Origin: Streptosporangium roseum DSM 43021 | GTDB taxonomy: Bacteria > Actinomycetota > Actinomycetes > Streptosporangiales > Streptosporangiaceae | Direction of reading: 5' to 3' | Assembly: GCF_000024865.1 (NCBI RefSeq) | Contig: NC_013595.1 | Span: 5,146,001-5,210,000, forward strand | Length of the DNA: 64,000 bases | Shown: positions 35,260 to 43,736 of the stretch, piece after piece | Layout: every line of letters begins with the position of its first letter | Numbering within the stretch: position 1 is the stretch's first letter | Made by a program: the position numbers and the translations under genes | The notes under the pieces: model-generated | What the model was told of the DNA's origin: nothing | What the model saw: only the letters and a program-made list of their open reading frames with translations | Database searches by the model: none

Positions 35260-35440
35260 GGCACCAGGACCGGCGGACCGAGACCACCCAGCTCTGCCCC
35301 TCCCAGCCGACGAGGTCGTCGGCGCCATCGCCGAGAGCACCAGCATGCTCGCCCCCTCGCACCCGCGCGGTGCGCGGAGCGGCAGAAGGGCTCACGCGCC
35401 GGCTGGTTGATCTCCAGCGCATTGTGAACGCATCGACGAA

Positions 35441-35595
35441 TCAGGCCGGGGCCTCGGCCGCTGCTTGCCTCTGCTGGGCTTGCCACTGCTCGTGTCGGGC
35501 TTTCGTCTCCTTGATGCGGGCGGCGAGGCGCTCGATCATCTCGGTGTTGTGGTCGATGGCCACGGCGCCGCCTTGGGGCGTCGGCGAGGGAGCGT
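35441..35595 (-). pseudogene. short C-terminal coding fragment
   Basis: A 40-50-residue stretch ending at a stop (AIDHNTEMIERLAARIKETK then ARHEQWQAQQRQAAAEAPA) has strong coding bias and a helical, charged pattern. Stop codons lie directly upstream in frame. It looks like the end of a longer gene whose body is lost, or a very small protein from a GTG. Family not recognised. Confidence 0.35.
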
Positions 35596-35689
35596 GATGT
35601 CACTAGCCAGCCCCCCTCCACCCTGCAAACGGGGACTATCTCCAATGGGACACTAGGGCAGAAATATCCCATGACGAGTGGAGAGAGCT

Positions 35690-35986
35690 ATGTCGTTCCA
35701 GACGTACTTGGACAACATCGAGGACAAGACCGGGCTGACGCCGCGAGAGTTCATCGCGTTGGCGAAGGAGCGCGGCTTCGATGATTCGTCCACGAAGGCA
35801 GGGACGATCATCGAGTGGCTGAAGCAGGACTATGGCCTTGGGCGCGGGCATGCGATGGCGTTGGTGCATGTGATCAAGAAGGGTCCGAAGATCGACGCGA
35901 AGCATGTCGGGACCTCCGGCTCTCATCGCGACGAGTCCGACACGCTGTGGCTGGACGGTAAGAACAACCGGCCTGAGACGAGCTAG
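35690..35986 (+). CDS. DUF4287 family protein
   Basis: 98 residues. MSFQTYLDNIEDKTGLTPRE is the characteristic start of the DUF4287 family; a lysine-rich WLKQDYGLGRGHAMALVHVI block follows. Proteins of this family are small, cytoplasmic and of unknown function, sometimes joined to a DUF5655 domain. Good ribosome site GGAGAGAG. It ends 7 bp before the left edge of a 301-bp MITE-like element. Confidence 0.85.
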   Translation: MSFQTYLDNIEDKTGLTPREFIALAKERGFDDSSTKAGTIIEWLKQDYGLGRGHAMALVHVIKKGPKIDAKHVGTSGSHRDESDTLWLDGKNNRPETS

Positions 35987-35992
35987 GGGCCA

Positions 35993-36293
35993 AGTAGGAG
36001 CGGAACGGCGAGTCGGGTCTACTGCCACATCCGTTGACACGGCGGCGCCGGAGGGAGCTCTCACAAACAGTTCTCAGAAATGAGCGGCTCCGCGTTCGAG
36101 TGAGAACGAGTTGTGAGAGCAGATCGAGGGCCTGGCTGCTCTCGCCCTCGGACTTCGATCTTGCTCAGCGAATGGACCGTTTGCGAGAGCAGATACCTGA
36201 CTTCTCCTTCTCGGCAGAGGGCATGAGCTGGGCCGGTCGACCCAAGCGTCAACGGATGTGACAGTAGACCCGACTCACCGTTCCGCTCCTACT
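35993..36293. mobile_element. 301-bp MITE-like element with 46-bp inverted ends
   Basis: The ends, beginning AGTAGGAGCGGAACGG, match in inverse orientation over 46 bp with two mismatches. The interior has further nested inverted sequences (CTCTCACAA near 36058 against TTGTGAGAG near 36112). It is too short for a transposase, so it would need one from elsewhere. No obvious target duplication. A 75-codon open frame inside is not considered a gene. Confidence 0.75.
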
Positions 36294-36316
36294 GGCAGGC
36301 CATGTTCCTCAGCCCC

Positions 36317-36537
36317 CAAGTCCGACTTGCCACACAACTTGCTCCGCGCCGAACGCCTACCTGACCGCTCCTGTGGGCGTCGCAGCAAAGGCCCTCGGGG
36401 CCGTCGTCGATGCCGGCGGTCAAGGACGCTACGAGCGCAGCGAGGAGGCGGCCTTGAGGGCCGGTGAGCGACGGCCATACTCGGGGCCGGTGCGACGGCC
36501 AGGCATCCGCCGGCCCCTGTTGCGCGCGGAGATGATG
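36317..36537. repeat. dispersed repeat, long copy
   Basis: Second copy of the sequence at 33907-34054, with two conserved blocks (36317-36402 and 36492-36537) separated by about 89 bp instead of 16 bp. It runs straight into TGTCAGTG repeats typical of an insertion-sequence end. Confidence 0.72.
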
Positions 36538-36590
36538 TCAGTGGATGCGCGGGATTGTTGTCAGTGAGCCGCGCGGACTTGATGTCAGTG
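36536..36590. repeat. triple TGTCAGTG repeat, IS21-like end
   Basis: TGTCAGTG occurs at 36536, 36559 and 36583, a 23-24-bp periodicity. Multiple direct repeats at an element end are the hallmark of IS21-family termini, where the transposase binds. No istA/istB genes are next to it, so this is a remnant. A similar pair is at 57192-57221. Confidence 0.55.
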
Positions 36591-36701
36591 ACTAGCTGCT
36601 GATCACCTTGGCAGCCGGGGGTGCTCGCCGTAGTAGTCGTCCTGCGCTTCCGAGCCGGTCGTCATTGTCGTCTAGCTGGGCGGTATGCGCCTGTTTTGCC
36701 G

Positions 36702-37354
36702 TTACTCAGACCTGGCCACGATGGCGCGGCCGAGCAGTCCCAGCCCGACACTGAGTGCCCACCCGGCGATCGCGTCGCTGGGCCAGTGATAGCCCAGCAT
36801 CACTGTCGCCACCGCGACGCCGACGGCCAGCACGTGCGCCGCGCCCTCCAGGTAGCGCCCGCCGTGGACCAGGGTGGCGCTCACCAGCAGGCACGCCGCG
36901 CCCAGCGCGGCATGCCCGGAGGGAAACGACTGCCCGGCCGCGAACAGCAGATCGCCGCCTGAGCCGGGAAGGGTGCGTCCCAGCGCCTGCTTGAACACCC
37001 AGACACCATGCTGGTTCCGGCCGGCCATGCGCTGACAGCGGCCGCCAGCGGCAGATCGCGCCGCCGCCAGGCCGCCGCCACGGCCGCGATCATCACCAGG
37101 GAGGCGACCAGCCAGAACTGGCCGCCGATCACGATCACCCGCCAAGCTGCGTGCGGCCAGCCCGTAACCCGCAGCCCGTCGACGCCGAGCATCACGTGCT
37201 GATCCCAGCGCCGCAGCGGACCGGCGACGAGCACATCGGCCGTGCTCGCCACGACGACAGCCACGGCCAGGCCGCACAGCGCCGCACTCGGCCACCACCT
37301 GGCCACGCCGGGCGCGCCCTTACGCGACATCAGCCACCAGCGCTTGAACGTCAT
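36702..37354 (-). pseudogene. PAP2-family phosphatase, frameshifted
   Basis: Together two frames encode a complete PAP2 membrane phosphatase of about 215 residues. The first part (from the ATG at 37354, FKRWWLMSRKGAPG, with membrane helices) shifts frame at about 37020. The second part carries KQALGRTLP, the core motif QSFPSGHAALGAAC and GYHWPSDAIAGW with the catalytic histidines. All catalytic motifs survive, so the break is recent or a sequencing error. Expected substrate class: undecaprenyl or other lipid phosphates. Confidence 0.7.
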
Positions 37355-37471
37355 GGGGCGAGCTCTCGGTCCTTGTCGTCTCGCGATGATCTGCGACGCC
37401 CCTGTGTGGTGACGTCGTCGTGAACGGTGAAGGCCCTCCAGCGCTGCCACTGGAGGCCCGCGTGCGCCTGC

Positions 37472-38068
37472 TCACAAGCCGAAGGCGCCGCCTTCGATGA
37501 GGATGAGCGCGCCGATGCCGATCAAGACGATGGGCAGCAGGATGTGGCCCCAGCGGCTGAGGGCCTTGGCGATGACCGGGCGGGTGGCGAAGAAGCGGCC
37601 GGCGGCGATCCAGACCGCGAGCAGGATCAGGAACACGATCACATAGACGCTCATGCCGCCGAGACCGGCGGTGGCGAAGACGGGGACATAGACACCGATG
37701 TTGTCGCCGCCGTTGGCGAAGGTGACCGCGGCGACCTCCAGGAACTTCGGGCTGCCCGCCCGTTTCTCCCTGTCCTCCTCCGGATCGTTGCGGTGCTTCC
37801 ACGCTTGCACGGCGGCTTTGATGCCGAGGGCGAGCGGCAGCAGGCCGAGGTAGGGGATGGCGCTCTCGGGCAGGAATGTGGCGCCGAACGCGGCCGCTAC
37901 CGCCGCGCCCAGAATGGCGGCGAAGCCCAGGTATTGGCCGATGGCGATGTTGCGTGTCGTGCCCTTGTGCCCGGCGCCCTGGGCGAAAAACAGCGCCAGG
38001 ATCATGATGTCGTCGATGTTGGTGATGGCGAACAGGCCTACCGCCTGGCCGATGATGCCGAGGTTCAT
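37472..38068 (-). CDS. CadD-like cadmium resistance transporter
   Basis: 198 residues with five to six membrane helices. Signatures FAITNIDDIMILALFF at the start and TFANGGDNIGVYVPVF in the middle, both with membrane acidic residues, define the CadD family, implicated in cadmium or other cation resistance by export. A loop of charged residues (KHRNDPEEDREKRAG) separates the halves. No CadC/CmtR metal-sensing gene is adjacent, so regulation is unclear. Metal specificity is family inference. Confidence 0.85.
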   Translation of the reverse strand: MNLGIIGQAVGLFAITNIDDIMILALFFAQGAGHKGTTRNIAIGQYLGFAAILGAAVAAAFGATFLPESAIPYLGLLPLALGIKAAVQAWKHRNDPEEDREKRAGSPKFLEVAAVTFANGGDNIGVYVPVFATAGLGGMSVYVIVFLILLAVWIAAGRFFATRPVIAKALSRWGHILLPIVLIGIGALILIEGGAFGL

Positions 38069-38252
38069 GACCGCACCGCCTCTTCGGCAGCGGGGCGGCC
38101 AGGGCCGGTGAGATGATCGCGGCCGCTGTCATGGCGGGCACGGCGGAGCCCGGGGTGTGAATGCATGATCAACCTTGAGGTGTTTGCGAACGGTCAGGAC
38201 GCGACGTGGTGGCGCCCGGCCGGCAGGGCCGGGTGGCTCCACGAAGGTCCTG

Positions 38253-38720
38253 TCAGCAGCGAAGGACCTGCAAGGCCGACAGTGAGGGCCGCATTGCGGC
38301 CAGGGAGCTGCCCTTGGCCGCCCACTGTCCGGGCGGCCCGGCCTTGCCAGGGCCGGGCGGGGTGGTACTCACCGGGCACAGGGCGTCTGGGCCGGCGGCC
38401 GCGGAGGAGCCGGGCACGTCGCGCGGCGCCACGGCGACCTCGTCAGAGGCGGTCATGGGCCGCCCGGGATCATCGCGCGAGAGATGAGAGGGCAGCACCT
38501 GCCCTGCCGACCCTGCTTGGGCGACGGCGGACGGGGAGGCCGCCGCGCTCGCAAAGGAGGTGGAAGTGAACGGGTCGGGCATGACGAGGTAGACCAGGAG
38601 CGCGACGGCCTGCAGCACGAGGAGCACCCCTCTGCGTTGCCTCACCGAAATTCTCCCCGTGCTTGCCGTGGCCGTCTCATCGCGGCCCGTCGCGGCGACC
38701 GTAAAGCATCGTAGGGACAT
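38253..38720 (-). CDS. hypothetical protein with one membrane helix
   Basis: 155 residues. One hydrophobic segment (GVLLVLQAVALLVYLVM, about 31-47) follows a basic region and is followed by a Ser/Ala/Pro-rich, probably extracellular tail. A purine-rich GGGGGCGAT precedes the ATG. I do not recognise the family. It may be a secreted or anchored small protein, or a truncated one. Confidence 0.45.
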   Translation of the reverse strand: MSLRCFTVAATGRDETATASTGRISVRQRRGVLLVLQAVALLVYLVMPDPFTSTSFASAAASPSAVAQAGSAGQVLPSHLSRDDPGRPMTASDEVAVAPRDVPGSSAAAGPDALCPVSTTPPGPGKAGPPGQWAAKGSSLAAMRPSLSALQVLRC

Positions 38721-38863
38721 ATCGCCCCCGGGCGGCACCTCGCTTACGCCGTTCCAGCTGTCGCGGCGAGGATGGCGACTGGGGGCCACCCGTCCCTGGG
38801 GTGAACAGGCAGGGCGGCTTTGGCCGCTATGGTGCACGGCTTCGGTGTCGACAGCACCCCAGC

Positions 38864-38971
38864 TTGGCGAGCATCTACCGGGCGCTGGCCGAGCACGAGA
38901 AGCGGCAGGCGTATCCCGAGGCCGTGGAGCAGGCCCATGCCGACTTCGCCATGCTCCAGGCGAGCACCTGA
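38864..38971 (+). pseudogene. C-terminal coding fragment
   Basis: 36 codons ending at a stop (LASIYRALAEHEKRQAYPEA then VEQAHADFAMLQAST), helical, with good codon bias, followed 15 bp later by a perfect palindromic terminator. The upstream body of the gene is not recognisable. It is probably the tail of a deleted gene. Confidence 0.35.
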
Positions 38972-38985
38972 TCGGCACGGCCGAC

Positions 38986-39025
38986 CGGCCGCATCATCGC
39001 CGGCCGGCGATGATGCGGCCGATTT
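38986..39025. terminator. perfect 36-bp palindrome plus T run
   Basis: Arms of 18 bp (CGGCCGCATCATCGCCGG and its exact complement) without a spacer, followed by ATTTT. This gives a long stem and a short U tract, consistent with an intrinsic terminator for rightward transcription. Confidence 0.7.
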
Positions 39026-39166
39026 TCGGCGGCAACTACGGCTACCCCTTGTTCGGCGCCGTTCGGAACTGTTCGGCACAGCCGGACCCCTTGGGTCGCA
39101 CACTCGAATTCCCTTAAATGGGAGGCGAGAGAGAAGCCTTGAAGATGAAAAGGGTCACTGCCGGCC

Positions 39167-39293
39167 GCCTACCCCGATGGCCGTCAGGTGCGGTCCGCGG
39201 CCAACGGGGACGGCACCTTCCAGCCGGCGGGAATGCACGCCATCTTGGCGACGATCAGCAGTGGCGGCTGGCGACTGTCCGCTGTGGCCCGGC
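39167..39293 (+). pseudogene. RHS-type wall-associated protein fragment
   Basis: About 42 residues (AYPDGRQVRSAANGDGTFQP then AGMHAILATISSGGWRLSA) resemble the sequence that precedes the YD repeats in actinobacterial RHS/wall-associated polymorphic toxins. Nothing else of such a protein, normally over 1,500 residues, is present. Identification rests on a short pattern. Confidence 0.35.
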
Positions 39294-39675
39294 AGGGCCG
39301 GGCACCTATGCAAAGCCATCGCCGTCCTGCAGAACCAACGACCCGCTCAAGGATGAAAAAGGTTCACTCCATCTATATTCTAGCCCCGTTGAGCGACCTG
39401 CAATTCGGTTGCAATCGCCCGCTCTGGCAGCACATATATGAGCCATATGGGTGACGCGGCATGTCCTTTCACTCACTTCGTTACACGCCTTTACTGAATG
39501 GATCTTGCTTTGGCCCTGCAGGTGGTTTACCGTCCTGTCATATGATCAGCGTATTCACGGCAAGAACTTATGAATCCGGGGATTCTGCGGCGCTTGGACA
39601 TGTTTCCATGAAGGACGAGAAGCCAAGAAGGCCGTAGATTTAATTTATGCACCGAAATAGGGTGGCACTGGAAAC
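39294..39675. other. less GC-rich gap, no gene
   Basis: About 380 bp of visibly lower GC than the surroundings, with no convincing gene. It contains the promoter region of the lipoprotein gene. The base composition continues to about 41400 and suggests transferred DNA. Confidence 0.4.
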
Positions 39676-40188
39676 ATGGAGAAGAAGCGTACACGAGCAG
39701 GACTCCAAAGAATTGGAATTGCATTCTCCAGATCGACCGGTTCACTGTGTCTGCTCGCCGCTCTTCTGGCTTCAGGATGCAGCGGCGAAGACGACAATCG
39801 CCCCCTCAGCCGGGCCGGACTTATCGACGAGCTTCAAAGAAATCCGGGCATCCCGTTCGCGCTCCCGAGAACCTTGCCTTCCGGTTATAAGATTACTTCA
39901 GCGGAAGCCGTCGTCAAAGATTTACGGAAAGGCGATCGTGTCACCGTTCGCCAGGTTTATTTTAACTCTGACTCAAGAAATGACGCCGGCTCCCTGGTTG
40001 ACATTTGCATAGAGGAACTGGCAAAGCCGGATCAGTGCGGCACACCCTCTGGCGAGGATAGTTTTACGAGACAGCTTGGGAATGTCCACGTAGTCGTCAA
40101 TCTACGCGCCGTCACATCACAGGACGCAAGAATTTGGAAGGACGCGGTTTTTACAACAAACCTGTCTGAAGTGACGTGGCTGCAGTAG
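39676..40188 (+). CDS. lipoprotein of unknown function
   Basis: 170 residues. Basic N-terminus, hydrophobic stretch and lipobox LLASGC predict a membrane-anchored lipoprotein. The mature part has beta-rich segments (KGDRVTVRQVYFNSDSRN, NVHVVVNLRAVT) and two further cysteines (DICIEELAKPDQCGTP) likely paired. I do not recognise the family. Codon use is less G/C-biased than in neighbouring genes. It is followed within about 95 bp by a gene for a secreted protein, so the two may act together outside the cell. Confidence 0.72.
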   Translation: MEKKRTRAGLQRIGIAFSRSTGSLCLLAALLASGCSGEDDNRPLSRAGLIDELQRNPGIPFALPRTLPSGYKITSAEAVVKDLRKGDRVTVRQVYFNSDSRNDAGSLVDICIEELAKPDQCGTPSGEDSFTRQLGNVHVVVNLRAVTSQDARIWKDAVFTTNLSEVTWLQ

Positions 40189-40282
40189 CGGACGCTCATG
40201 GCACATTCTTCGCCTTAATCGGCCTTCCGCCAAAGAACTTGCCATATTCCGTGGCGAGAACCCTCAATGAAAGGATCTCTGC

Positions 40283-41365
40283 GTGCGCAAGACTCGAACA
40301 TTGTTATGGGCTCTCTTGCTGCTCATGGCAACCGTCGGAGCAGGTGTTGCTACGCCGGCTACAGCCGCGTCGGGCCCGACCGACAAAAAGGATAAGGGGC
40401 CTCTCCTCGGAGAGCTGAACTTCGACAGCAATCAGATCCAGGCCAAGCTCAAGGACTCGCGAGCGAAGGACCACAAGGCACGCACTCGTGGTCTCCCCCA
40501 AGCCGAAGTAAACGATCGCCAGGAGAAGCGCAGCAAGTTCATCCGTGAAACTGCAGCCTCAACGGGGAAAACCTACAAGCATTCAGAGGTTGACCTACTC
40601 GATCTGGCCCGAGACTTCCGGGTGTACGTTCCCCGCGACATCGAGATCAAGAAGATCAACGTCAAGTTCTACCAGGATGGTTACGAGGCAAACATTGAGG
40701 ATTCGCCGTACGCACCTGCCGACGAGCAGGAGCTACTCGCGGATAAGGGTACTTCTGTAGCAGCCGAGCCCTACCCGCTCAGGACCGCCTCGGGGAATTA
40801 TCGGCTGGAGGTGTCAGACAAAACCCTCATGAACGCCACCTGGGAGCGGTGGGTGGTTAAAAACGACGGCAACGGTAACTATAACTATTACGCGACCAAG
40901 CGGCGCGGCTACGTAGAGCCGATAGACTCATGGACAGCCGTGATCCAACACATGTACATGTCCAGTTACCCGGGCTCGGGCTATGGAGGCGTCTTCCTCT
41001 GGAACGACTCGAACATTCCCGGCGACAGCGGTCCGAACTGTGGCCCGGGATACAGCCTGGGTCTAGCGGCTGGGCCGATCTACGTATTCAACGTGTCCAT
41101 TCCAGGCGACTGCGTCAACATAACCATTTCGGCTCCCAATCCAGGCCGCTACAGCCTGATGTATGAACCGGACGGCTCAAACCAATTCGAGGCTGGTTCT
41201 GCCGAATACGGCCAGTCCGTCGTCGTTCCTCAAGGGGCAGAGGTCCGATGGGGGTATACCCAGCAACTGATGGTGTACACGCCTGGCGCCGGGAACACGA
41301 TCTGTAAGACCTCAGGGCAACCCGGTGACGGCGGGGGTGGAAACAAGGACTGCCCTTGGAACTAA
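40283..41365 (+). CDS. secreted protein of unknown function
   Basis: 360 residues from a GTG with GAAAGGA upstream. Signal peptide to about residue 28 (ATPATA). Then a charged helical region (40-110) and a beta-rich C-terminal region with aromatic and glycine repeats (NGNYNYYATKRRGYVEPIDS, SSYPGSGYGGVFLWNDSNIP). Four cysteines (253, 277, 341, 357) suggest two disulfides; the end is Gly/Asp rich. No known domain recognised. Its position after an RHS fragment and a lipoprotein, in less GC-rich DNA, suggests a horizontally acquired surface or interbacterial function, but this is speculation. Confidence 0.7.
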   Translation: MRKTRTLLWALLLLMATVGAGVATPATAASGPTDKKDKGPLLGELNFDSNQIQAKLKDSRAKDHKARTRGLPQAEVNDRQEKRSKFIRETAASTGKTYKHSEVDLLDLARDFRVYVPRDIEIKKINVKFYQDGYEANIEDSPYAPADEQELLADKGTSVAAEPYPLRTASGNYRLEVSDKTLMNATWERWVVKNDGNGNYNYYATKRRGYVEPIDSWTAVIQHMYMSSYPGSGYGGVFLWNDSNIPGDSGPNCGPGYSLGLAAGPIYVFNVSIPGDCVNITISAPNPGRYSLMYEPDGSNQFEAGSAEYGQSVVVPQGAEVRWGYTQQLMVYTPGAGNTICKTSGQPGDGGGGNKDCPWN

Positions 41366-41423
41366 TGGGAACAGACGTGGTGCAGAAGGTGGATCATTCA
41401 CCTCAGAACTAGTCGTAGCCCGA

Positions 41424-41456
41424 GACCCCGTCGATCGATCAACGATCGACGGGGTC
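41424..41456. terminator. intrinsic terminator hairpin
   Basis: Perfect 14-bp arms (GACCCCGTCGATCG/CGATCGACGGGGTC) with loop ATCAA, about 60 bp after the secreted-protein gene. Without a long U run, but stable. It ends that transcript. Confidence 0.75.
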
Positions 41457-41642
41457 GAGGCACTTGAAGGCCAACGGTCGCCAAACGACCAACGAAACCA
41501 GGGTTCGGGGGGCGGCCGGGTGGGGCAGGCCCAGACTGTTGATGCGCCGCACGAGGGATCTTCGGGGAGGATGAGTGCAGGAATTAGGGGTGCCGGTAAG
41601 AAACATGTCATGAGCCCCAAACGGCGTTGATCTTGTCGTGAC

Positions 41643-42110
41643 TTGCCTGGTCAATGCTGGGCGGTCATGAAACATCCCCCGCTGCACATCGACGAGCTGG
41701 TCGAGCACTGGACGATCCTGGGCGAAGAGCTGGCCGAGAACGTCGCGCATGCCGAGCGGCGGCCTGAGCGGGTGCGGGAGGAGCTGCTCAAACATCCGCG
41801 CGAGGAGCGGATCGAGCCGCCGACGCCCGGGCGGATCTCCCGGATCGTGACCTCGGGCCTGCACAACGCGGAGGTCGCCTGGTCGGTGCGGATCGCCTCC
41901 CGGCTGAGTCCCGAGACCACGCAACGCATCTGCGCGCTGGTCGGGCTTGATGATGAGAGCCGCGTGGAAGCCGAGGTGACCAGCAACGGCCAGGCGCCCA
42001 CCGGCCAGGCGTCGGCTGAGGACGACGATGACGGGACCTCGCACTACGCCGACTCCTCAACTGCTACGAGCCAGCATGACCGGAAAGCGACCGTCATCAA
42101 TTGGCACTAG
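41643..42110 (+). pseudogene. Tn3-family transposase, N-terminal (DUF4158) fragment
   Basis: The part HIDELVEHWTILGEELAEN is the beginning of a DUF4158-type Tn3 transposase. It jumps directly to AERRPERVREELLKHPREER and IEPPTPGRISRIVTSGLHNA, which belong about 130 residues later, so an internal deletion has occurred. After about residue 110 the sequence becomes unrelated and acidic until the stop. The original protein would be near 1,000 residues; this is a dead fragment of the element it lies in. Confidence 0.68.
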
Positions 42111-43411
42111 GCGGGGGCACGCGGGGCCTTGTCATCGGTTGAAGTGTCGTCTCCGGCTGTGGAGGCTTCTCCGGTGAAGCGGCGCAACTGTGGGCTGAGC
42201 GCGGCTACAGCGGCGGTCAGGCCGAGCAGTCCACCTAGCACGATGAGTGCCGCCGCGCCGCCCAGTGCCGCAGCCAGTGCCCCGCCGAGGACGGGCCCGA
42301 GGGGCTTGAGCGCCATCGCGCCCATGCTCAAGACAGCGCCCATCCGGCCGAGCATCGCTTCGGGCACCATGCGTGCGACCACCACGCTCATCACCACGTT
42401 CAGTGAGGGTGTCGACAAGGTGATGAACACCAACGGGATCACCGGCCACCACGCCCCCCAGGGCAGTGCCGTGGCCGCCAGCGCAGCGCCGAAGACCGTT
42501 ACGACGGCCAGCAGGAGTCTGCCGGGAGGCAGGAGCTTGCTGATGCGGCCCGACAGCAGCGCACCGGCCAGCCCGCCGATACCGAATCCGGCCAGGACCG
42601 TGCCGGTGATGCGTGCGTCACCGCCGCGTTCGCCGACGAGCACGATCAGTGGGATGAGGGACGCTCCGCCCAGCAGGTTGAGGACCATTACCGCTGCGGT
42701 GACCTCCCGCAGGCCGTGTTGGCGCCACAGCCAGACGATGGCCTCAGCCGCTTCCCGGCGCATGCTACGCCGGACTGGCCGCTGCTCCTCGCCATCGTCT
42801 CGTGCAGAGGGTGGCGGCTCGTCCGCCGGACGGCGCGGCACCTTCGCAAGAGCGTAGAAGAGCGTGGCGGCAAGGAAGGTGATGGTGTCGACGACGAAGG
42901 GCACGGCCCGCCCCAGGCCGTACAGCAGGCCACCGAGCGGAGGGCCGACCAGCCCGGCCGCGTGGGTACGGGCCTCCTCCTGCGCATAGGCACTGTGCAG
43001 TTGGCCCGAGGGGACAATGCCGCGGATCGCCGTCTCTTGGACGGGACCGATGAACGCGACGCACAGCCCGTCCAGCACGGCCAGCGTGACGAACTGCCAG
43101 ACCTGTACATGACCAGTGATGATGAGCGCCGTCAGCAGCGCGGAGACAACCGCCTGGAGGCCCTGGGCCGTGATGAGCGTGCGGCGGCGGTCCCACCGGT
43201 CCACCCAGACGCCGGCCGGCATCTGGACCGCGACGAAAGCAACGGTGCGGGCCCCGGCGACAATGCCCGCCAACCCGGGCGAGCCGGTGAGCGCCAGCAC
43301 CAGCAGCGGCATGGCGAGCCTGGTGAGCTCCGACCCCAACTCGGAGACCGCGCTGCCGGCCCACAGCAGTTGAAAGCGCGTGTTCTTGCGCAGCGGGACG
43401 GTGTCGGTCAC
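42107..43411 (-). CDS. MFS exporter, macrolide-efflux (MefA-like) type
   Basis: About 434 residues with 12 helices. The start NTRFQLLWAGSAVSELGSEL, motif A DRWDRRRTLITAQGLQ and the middle GPVQETAIRGIVPSGQLHSA are typical of the MFS_3/macrolide-efflux-like group. The frame is open for 58 more codons upstream, but the GTG at 43411 gives the usual N-terminus. It is the only intact gene of the Tn3-like element and is therefore its cargo, a likely resistance determinant. It overlaps the transposase fragment by 4 bp, tail to tail. Confidence 0.85.
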   Translation of the reverse strand: MTDTVPLRKNTRFQLLWAGSAVSELGSELTRLAMPLLVLALTGSPGLAGIVAGARTVAFVAVQMPAGVWVDRWDRRRTLITAQGLQAVVSALLTALIITGHVQVWQFVTLAVLDGLCVAFIGPVQETAIRGIVPSGQLHSAYAQEEARTHAAGLVGPPLGGLLYGLGRAVPFVVDTITFLAATLFYALAKVPRRPADEPPPSARDDGEEQRPVRRSMRREAAEAIVWLWRQHGLREVTAAVMVLNLLGGASLIPLIVLVGERGGDARITGTVLAGFGIGGLAGALLSGRISKLLPPGRLLLAVVTVFGAALAATALPWGAWWPVIPLVFITLSTPSLNVVMSVVVARMVPEAMLGRMGAVLSMGAMALKPLGPVLGGALAAALGGAAALIVLGGLLGLTAAVAALSPQLRRFTGEASTAGDDTSTDDKAPRAPA

Positions 43412-43736
43412 GAAGCGTCTTTCTTGGATGCGGGGCGCGGTCACCTGACCTGAGGCGCCACTTTCGGAGGCGAAGGCTGCGCCGGTTCCGGCTTCGGACA
43501 GATCGGGCGGGACCCGGAGAAGATACCTACCGGAGATGGCGCTGTCTACTGAATAGAAGCGGTTGGGGGCACATGTGCTTTCCAAGTCGGAAGCGGACCC
43601 ATAAAGACCTGTGACAGGGAATTGGCATCACCTGTCACGCTTGGCGCTCGCGGGCCGCGTTTGGCCAGCTCACCCCTCGCCCCGGCCGGGCCGACTCGAT
43701 AATGTTATCTGTCACATCGGCTCTGTGGAGGTGGAT

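Noticed and set aside
36034..36261. 75-codon ORF inside the 301-bp MITE-like element
   Set aside because: It runs into the terminal repeat, has no domain and is explained by the palindromic sequence.
38165..38569. 134-codon ORF upstream of the CadD-like gene
   Set aside because: Arg/Pro-rich low-complexity product antisense to a better candidate at 38253-38720.
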